Shown here: one piece after another, positions 24,269 to 34,326 of the stretch
How the letters are laid out: every line of letters starts with the position of its first letter
Position numbering within the stretch: position 1 is the stretch's first letter
NCBI GenBank assembly: GCA_947446605.1
Contig: CANFHJ010000015.1
Span: 1-36,111, forward strand
Origin: Bacteroidota bacterium
GTDB lineage: Bacteria > Bacteroidota > Bacteroidia > UKL13-3
Direction: 5' to 3'
Length of the DNA: 36,111 bases
Translations under genes and position numbers: made by a program
The notes under the pieces: model-generated
Database searches by the model: none
What the model saw: only the letters and a program-made list of their open reading frames with translations
What the model was told of the DNA's origin: nothing

Positions 24269-26944
24269 TTATCTGATTATATTAACGGTGCCTCTAAGCA
24301 CGCGTTTTTTTGTTCCTTCTAAATAACTTTCACTAACCTCGGCTATATAATAATATACACCCTCACTTAATTCTGCACCACTTTTTTGATCGTTTCCATT
24401 CCAATTAATATCCAAGTCGTTGGTGTGAAATACTTCCTGCCCCCAACGGTTGAAAATACTGATATCCACCTTGTCTATAAAACGATAAGGGAATGGGGTC
24501 AATAAATCATTTTTGCCATCTGCATTGGGTGTAAATACAGTTGGAATGCTGTAGAACGGACAATTGTCAATACATTTGGCATTGGTTAAGTAACTTTGGT
24601 TATTAAAGGAATCAACCGCTGCAACAGCATAACAACCTGCAATTGAAAATTTTAATTGCTCGCGTTTATCTATGTATTGGTTCGAACCGAAAACAACACT
24701 GTCTAATAAATTCCAATTCTCAATTGTGTTTTTCCGCCAATAAATGCGATACTTCACCACATCTTGGTCGCATGTTGCTGGATAGGTCCAATTTAATTTT
24801 ACCTCTAATGCGGTGAAAGAATTACATGGAGTATCTATTGTAAAAGTTGGGGCGCATGGCCTAATGGTATCAATTGGAATAGCACAAATTTCTTGTGATT
24901 TATTGCGCAAAATTGAAGCATAATATTGTGGATTATAGGCGCCTTTTGTTTCTACAAAATAGCAATAATTTTTACCATTTACTAGGCCTGTATCTAAGTA
25001 TTGTGAATTGCTTGTAATGCCTATAGAATCAAAGGTATTGCTTGTGTTCTTTTTATAAATGATGCTCTCTTTATTGATCCAAGGAACATCTGCTTTCCAA
25101 CTCAAAAGTAATGCCCTATTGGTACTGCCAATTGACAATCGTACAGAACCAGCAACATTGCTTTGTTCAATCAATTGGTCATTGCCATTATTGGTGCAAT
25201 AAAATAAAACTTGGTAATAATAAGTTTGGTTCAAAGTATTAAGCATGGAATCTAAAAAGACAGCATCCAATAATTGAGCGAAGGAGGCATATACAAAAGA
25301 ATTGCCCACATTTGTAAAACCTGCATTGGCTTGGTTCGACCTTTGTAATTGAAATTTATAGGGTGGCTTAAATTGGTTTGAATCCAAAATGGTTGGTTTG
25401 AGCCATTCTATTTGAATTTTTCCTGCTGTGTTTGAAGTGCTTTCAACACTAACTTTGGTGATAATGGGCTGTGTTCTTAAGATAATACCACAAACTTCTT
25501 TACTCGCATAGCTCTCTGTTTTTTCACCAATTAAAATAACAGTACCATCTTCATTTCTTGGATAATACCAACTTGTAATCATATAGCAATACCGAATAAG
25601 AGGTGATATTCCTTTGCCATTGTTGTTGTCAAAATAATTGGCATTGTTAACCCCTTTTGTGGTATCAAATAATACATATCCGGTATAGGCAGGAACCCCA
25701 GTTTCGCAAGCGGCATGTTGCCAATAACTTGAATCAATTCTCCTGTATATCTTATAACCTAAAGCAATTTTACAAGTGTCTCTGTCCCAATTAAGTTTAA
25801 AACCATTGCTGTCTTTTTCAATGCTTACATTTTGTGGTGCTGGTCCAACCACTTTGATGTTCCAATAGTTAATATCAAATAAAGGATTTGTATTGTGGTT
25901 ATCCATGGCTTTAAAAACAGCCATATGCGGTGTATACCTTATGGCATTGCAGCTTGGGGTCCATTTAAAAGTACCTGTAACTCCTGAATAAGGTCCTTCT
26001 GGGTAGGTAGGAGTCATTTTTGCAGGACTGTTCTTTTGTACAAAGGGTCCACCAAAATATTGCAGTTTGATAGTTTGTCCGGGGTTTGGATCATTGGCAA
26101 AAATGTTTGCCTGTAAGAGTTTATTTGCCTCTACACACGTATCACTGTGGGAGCTTAAAACAGGAGGAGAATTATCACAATTATTATAAATATATACTTG
26201 CATATCCCTCACCACAAATCCAATCATTTTACCACCTCTAAATTCTTGAATTAATATGGCCCAATTATAATGTCCAGCTTGGGTTGGTTTATCCCATGTA
26301 AGCTGACCAGTATTTAATTCAATACTAAAAGAATTGGAATGTGCAGGTATGGTAAAGCTGGGCACTTCAATTCCCATAGACATTTTTGGTGCAATAATGC
26401 TGAAAACTAAACTATCACCATCTGGGTCATAAGCGGAAGGATTATGCGTAAAAGTTTTATTTACGCAGCCAACATCTACAGGTGGCATAAGTAATATTGG
26501 CGATTGGTTATTTCCAATTGCGGGCTTTACAATAAGCAAGCATTCTATATAAATGGGAATACTTACACTCTTACCATTATTAATGTTTTGAATACCATCT
26601 ACACGGTTTTGGTCTGTAATATTAATGAGGTAACTGTAGGGGCCAGGATAGGTATGTGTGGTACGATAAATATTCATCTTTATCGTGTTGTTAATATCCG
26701 GATTTACTATTTGTCCATTGCCATTTGCACGTGGTACAATTTCAGATTTACCATCCCCAAAAAATACTTCTATTTCTTGTCGGTCTGCTGCGGTATTTCC
26801 TGGATCGGTATAAGTAAAAACAGTAACTTCATAGGTATAACCCGAAATTTGCTTATAGGTTATTTCTCCTGCTCTGTAATGCGTAGCATACATTGAAGTG
26901 ATGCCACTCAAGAACAAAATTACAACTACTATAAATTTACGCAT
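24269..26944 (-). CDS. Gliding-motility-associated C-terminal (T9SS type B) domain protein with Fn3-like regions
   Basis: Signal peptide from MRKFIVV; C-term FYSIPTVFTPNADGKNDLLTPFPYRFIDKVDISIFNRWGQEVFHTNDLDINWNGNDQKSGAELSEGVYYYIAEV. Confidence 0.92.
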   Translation of the reverse strand: MRKFIVVVILFLSGITSMYATHYRAGEITYKQISGYTYEVTVFTYTDPGNTAADRQEIEVFFGDGKSEIVPRANGNGQIVNPDINNTIKMNIYRTTHTYPGPYSYLINITDQNRVDGIQNINNGKSVSIPIYIECLLIVKPAIGNNQSPILLMPPVDVGCVNKTFTHNPSAYDPDGDSLVFSIIAPKMSMGIEVPSFTIPAHSNSFSIELNTGQLTWDKPTQAGHYNWAILIQEFRGGKMIGFVVRDMQVYIYNNCDNSPPVLSSHSDTCVEANKLLQANIFANDPNPGQTIKLQYFGGPFVQKNSPAKMTPTYPEGPYSGVTGTFKWTPSCNAIRYTPHMAVFKAMDNHNTNPLFDINYWNIKVVGPAPQNVSIEKDSNGFKLNWDRDTCKIALGYKIYRRIDSSYWQHAACETGVPAYTGYVLFDTTKGVNNANYFDNNNGKGISPLIRYCYMITSWYYPRNEDGTVILIGEKTESYASKEVCGIILRTQPIITKVSVESTSNTAGKIQIEWLKPTILDSNQFKPPYKFQLQRSNQANAGFTNVGNSFVYASFAQLLDAVFLDSMLNTLNQTYYYQVLFYCTNNGNDQLIEQSNVAGSVRLSIGSTNRALLLSWKADVPWINKESIIYKKNTSNTFDSIGITSNSQYLDTGLVNGKNYCYFVETKGAYNPQYYASILRNKSQEICAIPIDTIRPCAPTFTIDTPCNSFTALEVKLNWTYPATCDQDVVKYRIYWRKNTIENWNLLDSVVFGSNQYIDKREQLKFSIAGCYAVAAVDSFNNQSYLTNAKCIDNCPFYSIPTVFTPNADGKNDLLTPFPYRFIDKVDISIFNRWGQEVFHTNDLDINWNGNDQKSGAELSEGVYYYIAEVSESYLEGTKKRVLRGTVNIIR
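24677..24689 (-). repeat. CGGTTCGAACCAA word, copy 3
   Basis: TTGGTTCGAACCG on + strand, within the gliding-motility-domain gene. Confidence 0.8.
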
Positions 26945-27014
26945 ATAGGCCATTACCATGGGGTAAAATTAGAAGATGCTAAATTAAGTGTTTTTGTTGC
27001 ATTTGCTCAATAAA

Positions 27015-27048
27015 AAAACCACGATTACATAAATGTAACCGTGGTTTT
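27015..27048 (-). terminator. Intrinsic terminator downstream of sdhB
   Basis: AAAACCACGATTACAT-AA-ATGTAACCGTGGTTTT; on the minus strand the stem is followed by a T run. Confidence 0.8.
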
Positions 27049-27073
27049 ACGTGATTTTCCTTTTTAGGGATAA

Positions 27074-27835
27074 TTATTTAGCTGAACTTAATTCGGCTGA
27101 AATATAATCTCTGTTCATTCTGGCGATGTGTGTAAGTGATATTTCTTTAGGACATTCTGCGCTGCAAGCACCAGTATTGGTGCATGAACCAAATCCTTCG
27201 CTGTCCATTTGAGCAACCATTTCCATAACGCGTTGTTTTCTCTCAGGTTGTCCTTGCGGTAACAAAGCAAACTGAGAAACTTTAGCCGAAACGAATAACA
27301 TAGCAGAAGCATTTTTACAGGCTGCTACGCAAGCGCCGCAACCAATGCAAGAAGCTGCTGCAAAGGATTCATCTGCATCGTCTTTTGGAATTGGCAAAGC
27401 GTTTGCATCTTGCGCATTTCCTGTATTAATTGAAATAAAACCACCCGCAGAAATAATTCTGTCGAATGCCGTTCTATCTACTACTAAATCTTTGATAACG
27501 GGGAATGGGGAAGCTCTCCATGGTTCAACCACAATGGTATCGCCATCATTAAAGCTGCGCATGTGCAATTGGCAAGTTGTGATACCTTGCTTTGGTCCAT
27601 GTGGTCTGCCATTAATAAACATACTACACATGCCACAAATACCTTCACGGCAATCGTGGTCAAATGCAATTGGTTCTTTTCCTTCTACAATAAGTCTTTC
27701 ATTTAAAACATCAAACATTTCAAGAAACGACATGTCTGTAGAAATATCGTTTACTTTATAGGTTTCAAACTGACCTTTATCTTTCGCGTTTTTTTGACGC
27801 CAAACTTTTAAACTGAGATTTAAATTTTTTTCCAT
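27074..27835 (-). CDS. sdhB: Succinate dehydrogenase/fumarate reductase iron-sulfur subunit
   Basis: [70 protein letters not shown]. Confidence 0.96.
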   Translation of the reverse strand: MEKNLNLSLKVWRQKNAKDKGQFETYKVNDISTDMSFLEMFDVLNERLIVEGKEPIAFDHDCREGICGMCSMFINGRPHGPKQGITTCQLHMRSFNDGDTIVVEPWRASPFPVIKDLVVDRTAFDRIISAGGFISINTGNAQDANALPIPKDDADESFAAASCIGCGACVAACKNASAMLFVSAKVSQFALLPQGQPERKQRVMEMVAQMDSEGFGSCTNTGACSAECPKEISLTHIARMNRDYISAELSSAK

Positions 27836-27844
27836 TTTTATTTA

Positions 27845-27947
27845 AGCTTTTAGCCTTGAGCTTGATAGCCTTTGGCCTTTTAATTATTAGGTTATTTTTT
27901 TAAAATGTTTTTAACTAAGAGCCAAAATGCCCTTAGCTAAAAGCCTT
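27845..27947. repeat. Two opposed degenerate heptanucleotide tracts in the sdhA-sdhB spacer
   Basis: agctttt-agccttg-agcttga-tagcctt-tggcctt (27845-27879) and aactaag-agccaaa-atgccct-tagctaa-aagcctt (27913-27947). Confidence 0.65.
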
Positions 27948-29950
27948 TATTTATAGCTTCTTTGGGCAATTTTTATGTTTTCGTAAACCAAATCTTCTTT
28001 GTGTAATTCCCAAGTGTTTCCTTCAAAATACTCCCAAGCGGCTACGTATTTGTAATTTTCGTCATCACGCATTGCTTCACCTTCTTCTGTTTGGAATTCT
28101 TCACGGAAATGGCCACCACAACTTTCGTTACGGGTTAATGCATCTTTACACATTAATTCGCCAAGCTCTAAGAAATCGGCCACGCGAACTGCTTTTTCCA
28201 ATTCAGGATTCATTTCATTGGCATCTCCAGGTACGCGCACATCATTCCAAAACTCTTTTCTTAATGCTTGAATTTCGCTAATGGCTTTGGTTAATTCTTC
28301 AGAATTACGCGCCATACCGCATTTGTTCCACATAATTAATCCTAAACGCTTGTGGAAATAATCTACAGATTTAGTTCCTTTAATACCCATTAATTGGTCA
28401 ATGGTACCTTTAACTTTATTCTCTGCAGCTACAAATGCCTCATGATCTGTTGGAATAGCCTTGGTCATGATTTCTTTGTTCAAATAAGCACCAATGGTGT
28501 AAGGAATTACAAAGTAACCATCTGCTAAACCTTGCATTAATGCAGAGGCTCCCAAACGGTTTGCGCCATGTTCTGAGAAGTTGGCTTCTCCCAAAGCATA
28601 TAAGCCTGGGATATTGGTCATCAAATTATAATCAACCCATAAACCACCCATGGTATAATGTACCGCAGGGTAAATCATCATTGGTTGTTCGTAAGGATTA
28701 ACACCGGTAATTTGTTGGTACATGTCAAATAGGTTACCATATTTTTCTTTCACTACGGCACGACCCATTTCTACAATTTGATCCTGTGTTGGGTTATGCA
28801 TGCCTTTTTTAGTGGCTTCCATATTTCCATAACGAATGGTATTAAATGCAAAATCCAAGAACACCGCTTCGCCAGTTTTATTTACACCAAATCCTGCATC
28901 ACATCTTTCTTTGGCAGCTCGGCTAGCAACGTCACGTGGCACCAAGTTACCAAAGGCAGGGTATCTTCTTTCCAAATAGTAATCTCTGTCCTCTTCTTTA
29001 ATATCATTCGGTTTGATCCTATTTTCACGCAATGCAACAGCATCTTCTTTTTTTGCAGGTACCCAAATTCTACCATCATTTCTTAACGACTCACTCATCA
29101 AAGTTAATTTTGATTGGTGATCGCCAGAAACTGGAATACAAGTTGGGTGAATTTGTGTGAAGCAAGGGTTTGCCATCATAGCACCTTTTTTATGCGCTTT
29201 CCATGCAGCAGTTACGTTAGAACCCATTGCATTGGTTGAAAGGTAAAATACGTTTCCGTATCCACCAGTACATAACAATACAGCATGTCCGAAGTGACGT
29301 TCTAAATTACCAGTAGTAAGGTCGCGGGCAATAATACCTCTACAAACGCCATCAATGGTAACTACTTCTAACATTTCATGACGGGCATACATTTTTACGT
29401 TACCCATACCAACTTGGCGTTGTAGGCCGCTATAGGCACCTAATAACAATTGTTGGCCGGTTTGTCCAGCAGCATAAAATGTTCTTTGAACCTGTGTGCC
29501 ACCAAACGAACGGTTGCTCAATAAGCCTCCGTATTCACGTGCAAAGGGTACACCAGACGCAACGCATTGGTCGATGATATTTGCGCTTACTTCTGCTAAA
29601 CGATAAACGTTTGCTTCACGTGCACGGTAATCACCTCCTTTAATTGTATCGTAAAATAAACGGTAAGTTGAATCACCATCATTTTGGTAGTTTTTTGCCG
29701 CATTGATACCACCTTGTGCCGCAATACTGTGCGCACGACGAGCAGAATCTTGGAAACAAAATACTTTTACTTTATAGCCTAATTCTGCCAATGAAGCAGC
29801 TGCTGAGGCTCCGGCAAGGCCCGAACCAATTATAAGAACTTCCAAACTGCGTTTGTTGGCAGGATTTACCAATGGAACAGTAGAACGGTATTTGGTCCAT
29901 TTTTGTTCCAAATTACCTTCAGGAATTTTTGAGTCTAATTTCGATGTCAT
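27947..29950 (-). CDS. sdhA: Succinate dehydrogenase/fumarate reductase flavoprotein subunit
   Basis: [79 protein letters not shown]. Confidence 0.97.
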   Translation of the reverse strand: MTSKLDSKIPEGNLEQKWTKYRSTVPLVNPANKRSLEVLIIGSGLAGASAAASLAELGYKVKVFCFQDSARRAHSIAAQGGINAAKNYQNDGDSTYRLFYDTIKGGDYRAREANVYRLAEVSANIIDQCVASGVPFAREYGGLLSNRSFGGTQVQRTFYAAGQTGQQLLLGAYSGLQRQVGMGNVKMYARHEMLEVVTIDGVCRGIIARDLTTGNLERHFGHAVLLCTGGYGNVFYLSTNAMGSNVTAAWKAHKKGAMMANPCFTQIHPTCIPVSGDHQSKLTLMSESLRNDGRIWVPAKKEDAVALRENRIKPNDIKEEDRDYYLERRYPAFGNLVPRDVASRAAKERCDAGFGVNKTGEAVFLDFAFNTIRYGNMEATKKGMHNPTQDQIVEMGRAVVKEKYGNLFDMYQQITGVNPYEQPMMIYPAVHYTMGGLWVDYNLMTNIPGLYALGEANFSEHGANRLGASALMQGLADGYFVIPYTIGAYLNKEIMTKAIPTDHEAFVAAENKVKGTIDQLMGIKGTKSVDYFHKRLGLIMWNKCGMARNSEELTKAISEIQALRKEFWNDVRVPGDANEMNPELEKAVRVADFLELGELMCKDALTRNESCGGHFREEFQTEEGEAMRDDENYKYVAAWEYFEGNTWELHKEDLVYENIKIAQRSYK

Positions 29951-29968
29951 AGCTGTATGTTCAAAAAA

Positions 29969-30760
29969 TTATTTAAAGAAAAAGAATAAAGGCATGGCCG
30001 CAAAACTGGCCGGTATAATAACAGAGAAAAACCAAATGCCAATAAAATTAATAAGCCCATTGAATTTACTATGATTAATGCCAAAGGTTTGAAATGCACT
30101 TTGAAATCCATGATATAGATGGAAAGCAACGGCAAACATGCATAGCACATATAAAGCAACTAGCCACCATTCTTTAAATTCAACTGCAACTTCTTTGTAA
30201 AGGTCTTTTACAATAGTTACATGGTATTGACCAGATTCGTTTGAGTAATTTACTTCCTCAATTTTCTTTACCTGGGTGTAACTTGGCTCCATGGCCTGAG
30301 AAACCAAGGTGTCTTTATGTATGTCTTGAATATATGCGGTGTATCCAATCTCATGTCCAAACTTATATTCATACCAAAAGTTCTTCATGTGAACAACAAT
30401 GAACAATAAAATAATTGTTCCCAATAAACCCATGCTTCTGCTTGTCCAATGGCTATTAGCTGCACCATCTTGCACAGCATATTTTACTGGACGCGCTTTT
30501 CTGTTTTTTGCTACCAACATAAAACCTTTGAATGCATGGAAAAGAACACTCGCATAAAGTAAATAAGACACTACTTTAATAAGTGGAAACGTGGTCATGA
30601 AAACTGCGTATGTATTAAACGCAAGTCCAAAATCAGATTTGAATAATTGCAAGTTTCCAATCATGTGAATCACAAGAAAGGTGCAAAGAAATAATCCAGT
30701 TAAAGCCATGATAAATTTTTGGCCTAGTGAGGATGAAAACATTTTAGTAACCCAATTCAT
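29969..30760 (-). CDS. sdhC: Succinate dehydrogenase cytochrome b subunit (b558 type)
   Basis: SSSLGQKFIMALTGLFLCTFLVIHMIGNLQLF; LYVLCMFAVAFHLYHGFQSAFQTFGINH. Confidence 0.93.
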   Translation of the reverse strand: MNWVTKMFSSSLGQKFIMALTGLFLCTFLVIHMIGNLQLFKSDFGLAFNTYAVFMTTFPLIKVVSYLLYASVLFHAFKGFMLVAKNRKARPVKYAVQDGAANSHWTSRSMGLLGTIILLFIVVHMKNFWYEYKFGHEIGYTAYIQDIHKDTLVSQAMEPSYTQVKKIEEVNYSNESGQYHVTIVKDLYKEVAVEFKEWWLVALYVLCMFAVAFHLYHGFQSAFQTFGINHSKFNGLINFIGIWFFSVIIPASFAAMPLFFFFK

Positions 30761-30867
30761 TCTGTATAATTTTTAAATTTGACTGCGAATTTAGAGTTCT
30801 CTTTAATTTCTTATTGTCTATTGTTTAACATTTATGCACATTTTTAGTATTTATACCTATTCTAAAT

Positions 30868-30880
30868 AGCGTTAAACGCT
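30868..30880. promoter_or_regulatory. Inverted repeat AGCGTT-A-AACGCT between divergent sdhC and pyrD
   Basis: Perfect 6-bp arms around one base, in the 211-bp divergent intergenic region. Confidence 0.3.
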
Positions 30881-30940
30881 TGATTTTAAAGGCTTACTCC
30901 ACTTTGTAAACTTTTGTTATTAATTGCGTTTCCTGGATTG

Positions 30941-30948
30941 TAAATTTG
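30941..30948 (+). promoter_or_regulatory. Candidate -7 box TAAATTTG for pyrD
   Basis: Exact TAnnTTTG 23 nt before the TTG start; TTTG at 30913. Confidence 0.45.
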
Positions 30949-30971
30949 TTGAAATTTAAATCAAACACATT

Positions 30972-32009
30972 TTGTACGCAATTTTACGTCGTTTCTTGTT
31001 TTTGATGCCCGCAGAAACTGCACATCATGTTACATTTCATTCCTTGCGATTGTTAATGAAAATTCCATTTATTAAGGCTTTGTGTTTGCATAATTTTAAA
31101 GTGGAAAATAGCTTTGATTTTATTGGATTGAAATTTAGAAATAGGGTAGGGCTTGCCGCTGGATTAGATAAAAATGCAGCCTACCTCAGTGAACTAAGTT
31201 CTTTGGGTTTTGGTTTTATTGAAATAGGAACTGTTACACCAAAGCCACAGCCAGGAAATGAATTACCACGTTTATTTCGTCTAAGAGCAGATGAGAGCTT
31301 AATTAATCGCATGGGCTTTAACAATGAAGGTGTAGATGCTGCGGTTGAACGATTAAAAAATCGTCCTAAAGGATTAATTGTAGGTGGAAATATTGGAAAA
31401 AACAAAATTACGCCAAACGAATCTGCTGTTGAAGATTATGCCATATGCTTTAATAAATTATACCAATACGTAGATTATTTTGTAGTGAATGTAAGTTCTC
31501 CAAACACGCCCAACCTGCGCGAATTACAAGACAAAAAGCCTCTTTTGGAAATATTAAATCGATTGGTATTACTTAGAAATGAATGGATCAAAAAAGGCAA
31601 AATTAGCAAACCTGTTTTATTAAAAATTGCACCAGATTTAAGTGATAGTCAATTGGATGATGTTATTGAAATTGTGCAAGAAAGCGGCATTGATGGTTTG
31701 GTAGCAACCAATACTACACTATCAAGAGATGGCCTAAAAACTTCAAATGAGATGGTTACCGCAATTGGTGCGGGAGGTTTAAGTGGTAAAATTTTGCAAG
31801 CGCGTGCCAACGAAGTTGTAAAATATATTCATGAGAAAACAAATGGTGAAATGCCAATTATTGGTGTAGGTGGAATACACGATGTGGCCTCTGGAATTGA
31901 AAGAATAGAAGCCGGTGCTGGCTTAATTCAATTGTATACAGGATTTATTTACAGTGGTCCTAATTTGGTGAAACACCTTGCAAAAGCAATTAAAGAGACC
32001 AAGTTTTAA
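30972..32009 (+). CDS. pyrD: Dihydroorotate dehydrogenase (quinone, class 2)
   Basis: LKFRNRVGLAAGLDKNAAYLSELSSLGFGFIEIGTVTPKPQPGNELPRLFRL; NVSSPNTPNLRELQ; TTG start. Confidence 0.96.
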   Translation: MYAILRRFLFLMPAETAHHVTFHSLRLLMKIPFIKALCLHNFKVENSFDFIGLKFRNRVGLAAGLDKNAAYLSELSSLGFGFIEIGTVTPKPQPGNELPRLFRLRADESLINRMGFNNEGVDAAVERLKNRPKGLIVGGNIGKNKITPNESAVEDYAICFNKLYQYVDYFVVNVSSPNTPNLRELQDKKPLLEILNRLVLLRNEWIKKGKISKPVLLKIAPDLSDSQLDDVIEIVQESGIDGLVATNTTLSRDGLKTSNEMVTAIGAGGLSGKILQARANEVVKYIHEKTNGEMPIIGVGGIHDVASGIERIEAGAGLIQLYTGFIYSGPNLVKHLAKAIKETKF

Positions 32010-33292
32010 AGTGCTTCTGCCACAATAAAAGTGCTACCTCCAATAAATATTAAATCTTTCTCACCTGCTGCTTTTTCTGCGGCAGCCTTGGCTTCTTTTA
32101 CACTATCATAAGTTTTACCCTGTAAGCCAAATTGAATTGCTTGTGCTTGTAATTCATTTTCTTCTAAGGCTCTTGGAATTGATGCCCTGGTGAAATAATA
32201 AGTAGCTTTTTTGGGTAACAATGCCAAAACTTTACTTATTTCTTTATCCTTTACCATGCCTAAAACGAAATGTAATTCATGGAAGTTTTGTGCTTCAAGT
32301 TGTTTCACCACATAGGCTATACCATCCACATTATGTCCTGTATCGCATATAGTAAGCGGCAGTGTATTTAATACCTGCCATCTTCCCATTAAGTGGGTAT
32401 TGCTTTTAACATGTGATAAACCATTTTGTACTGCCTGGTCGCTAATAATAAAACCAGCATTTCTTATGGGTTCAATAGCCGCTAATACTGTTCCAATATT
32501 TTTTTGTTGGTATTGGCCATTTAAATCGCAATCAACATTTTTCCATAACTCGCCAAACTGAAATTGCACATCAAAAACTGCTTGGTATAGGTTGCTTTTA
32601 AAATAAAGAATATTTACTTTTTGATTTGCCAAAGTAATTGGGCTCTCCAATTCTTGTGCTTTAGCTAAAAAAACCGGGAAAGTTTCTGATTGGTATTCGC
32701 CAATAATTACTGGGGTTTTGACTTTAATAATCCCGGCTTTTTCTGCTGCAATTACCTCCAAAGTATTGCCCAATAAATCTGTATGGTCCCAACCAATATT
32801 GGTAATAATACTTAAAAGGGGATGTATAATATTACTTGAATCTAATCGTCCTCCAAGTCCGGTTTCAATAATGGCAATATCAACTTTTTCTGAGGCAAAT
32901 TGTTCAAAGCACAATGCCATTGTCCATTCAAAAAAGGAAGGTTTAATTTGTTCAAAAAGCGCTTTGTGTTGCTTTACAAAATCAATTACTTTCTCTTCAG
33001 AAATCATTGCGCCATTCACACGAATTCTTTCTCTAAAATCTATTAAGTGTGGCGATGTAAATAAACCAGTTTTATAACCTGCTTCTTGTAAAATGGAAGC
33101 AAGCATGTGGCTTGTAGAACCCTTGCCATTTGTACCTGCAATATGAATGGTTTTTATTTTTTCTTGAGGATTTCCCAAAGCCTCGCACAAGGCAATTGTA
33201 TTGTTTAAGTTTGGTTTTAAGGCCGCACTTCCAATACGTGTAAACATGGGTAATTGGCTATATAAATAGTCCAGCGTTTCTTGGTAAGTCAC
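32006..33292 (-). CDS. folC: Bifunctional folylpolyglutamate synthase/dihydrofolate synthase
   Basis: HIAGTNGKGSTSHMLASILQEAGYKTGLFTSPHLIDFRERIRVNG; ETGLGGRLDSSNI; GTG start. Confidence 0.95.
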   Translation of the reverse strand: MTYQETLDYLYSQLPMFTRIGSAALKPNLNNTIALCEALGNPQEKIKTIHIAGTNGKGSTSHMLASILQEAGYKTGLFTSPHLIDFRERIRVNGAMISEEKVIDFVKQHKALFEQIKPSFFEWTMALCFEQFASEKVDIAIIETGLGGRLDSSNIIHPLLSIITNIGWDHTDLLGNTLEVIAAEKAGIIKVKTPVIIGEYQSETFPVFLAKAQELESPITLANQKVNILYFKSNLYQAVFDVQFQFGELWKNVDCDLNGQYQQKNIGTVLAAIEPIRNAGFIISDQAVQNGLSHVKSNTHLMGRWQVLNTLPLTICDTGHNVDGIAYVVKQLEAQNFHELHFVLGMVKDKEISKVLALLPKKATYYFTRASIPRALEENELQAQAIQFGLQGKTYDSVKEAKAAAEKAAGEKDLIFIGGSTFIVAEAL

Positions 33293-33385
33293 AGTAGAGG
33301 ATTTTTCTCTTTAAGAAAAAATCTTTGTTCAAAATTAGGTGAGCTTTTGTGAAAACAAAAGAAATTATTTTGCTTAGAAATCTTT

Positions 33386-34225
33386 TTACGGTTTGAACCT
33401 AAATATAATTGTCATTGTCCCAGTTTGGTCGTCTGAGCCATCAGATCTTGAATTGAACCTGGTTTTTAATGCACCTTCTTTTGCTTTTTCTAAAAGGGTA
33501 GGTTCAGTGGTGGTACTTCCAACCTGGCCAGGTACAGCTTTTATTACTTGTCCATCGCTATTTACTGTTATGCTCACAACAACCTTTCCAACAGATTTTG
33601 AATGGTCTTCAATGTTTGGTAATTGTTTTACTTTTCTGCCACCTGGCATTACGTATGAAATACCGTCAGGACCAGTATCTCCGCTTCCTAGGCCGCTTGT
33701 TCCACCGCCATGACCATCCTTGTCGCCATTTGGGTCGCCATTGGCTTGGCCTTGGTTTCCTAATTGATCGCCATCTCCATATCCTCCTGCATTGTTGTTG
33801 TTATTCCTTTTGGTGAATAAGGCTTGCTGGTTAACTTTTTTAGGAAGTTCTAATTGGGGTACTTGCTCCTTTGGTTTATCAGGCTTTACATCTTTAATGT
33901 CTTTAGGCTTTGGCGTATCTTTGGTTTTAATAGCTATACTTTCTTCGTCGTTAGCAGTTAAGGGAGTTTCCTCCGTTTGTTCACTAATAGGAACATAATT
34001 CTCCGCTTGAGAAGGGTCAGGCACAGGCTCGTTAGAAGCTCCTCCCATATCTGCTTCGCCCAAACTTACTTGAACTCCTTGAAATTCTAGAGGAGGATCT
34101 GGCGGGTACATCACAACCAAAAATAAAGCCGCCAAAATAATTCCATGCACCAAAGTGGTTCCTAAGAATCCGTAAATTTGATGCTTGTGGTCTTTTCTCT
34201 CGATGTAATATTGTTCTGCCGCCAT
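33386..34225 (-). CDS. Energy transducer TonB-like protein
   Basis: N-terminal TM; proline/lysine-rich spacer KPKDIKDVKPDKPKEQVPQ; Asn/Gly/Asp-rich segment; C-term KVVVSITVNSDGQVIKAVPGQVGSTTTEPTLLEKAKEGALKTRF. Confidence 0.85.
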   Translation of the reverse strand: MAAEQYYIERKDHKHQIYGFLGTTLVHGIILAALFLVVMYPPDPPLEFQGVQVSLGEADMGGASNEPVPDPSQAENYVPISEQTEETPLTANDEESIAIKTKDTPKPKDIKDVKPDKPKEQVPQLELPKKVNQQALFTKRNNNNNAGGYGDGDQLGNQGQANGDPNGDKDGHGGGTSGLGSGDTGPDGISYVMPGGRKVKQLPNIEDHSKSVGKVVVSITVNSDGQVIKAVPGQVGSTTTEPTLLEKAKEGALKTRFNSRSDGSDDQTGTMTIIFRFKP

Positions 34226-34326
34226 AATGTGGTAAAATTACAAAGATCTGTTGAGCTCTAGGTTTAAGCTTTTTAACCTTTTAACAGCTATCAACGCTGT
34301 CTGACTTATTTTAAGTACAATTAAAC

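Noticed and set aside
24679-24688. GGTTCGAA strings resembling a tRNA T-loop
   Set aside because: No acceptor, anticodon or D arms can be drawn around any copy; they lie in ORFs or as isolated palindromes.
26504-26896. Antisense ORF of 130 aa opposite the gliding-motility-domain gene
   Set aside because: Shadow ORF with no recognisable domain, within a well-supported CDS.
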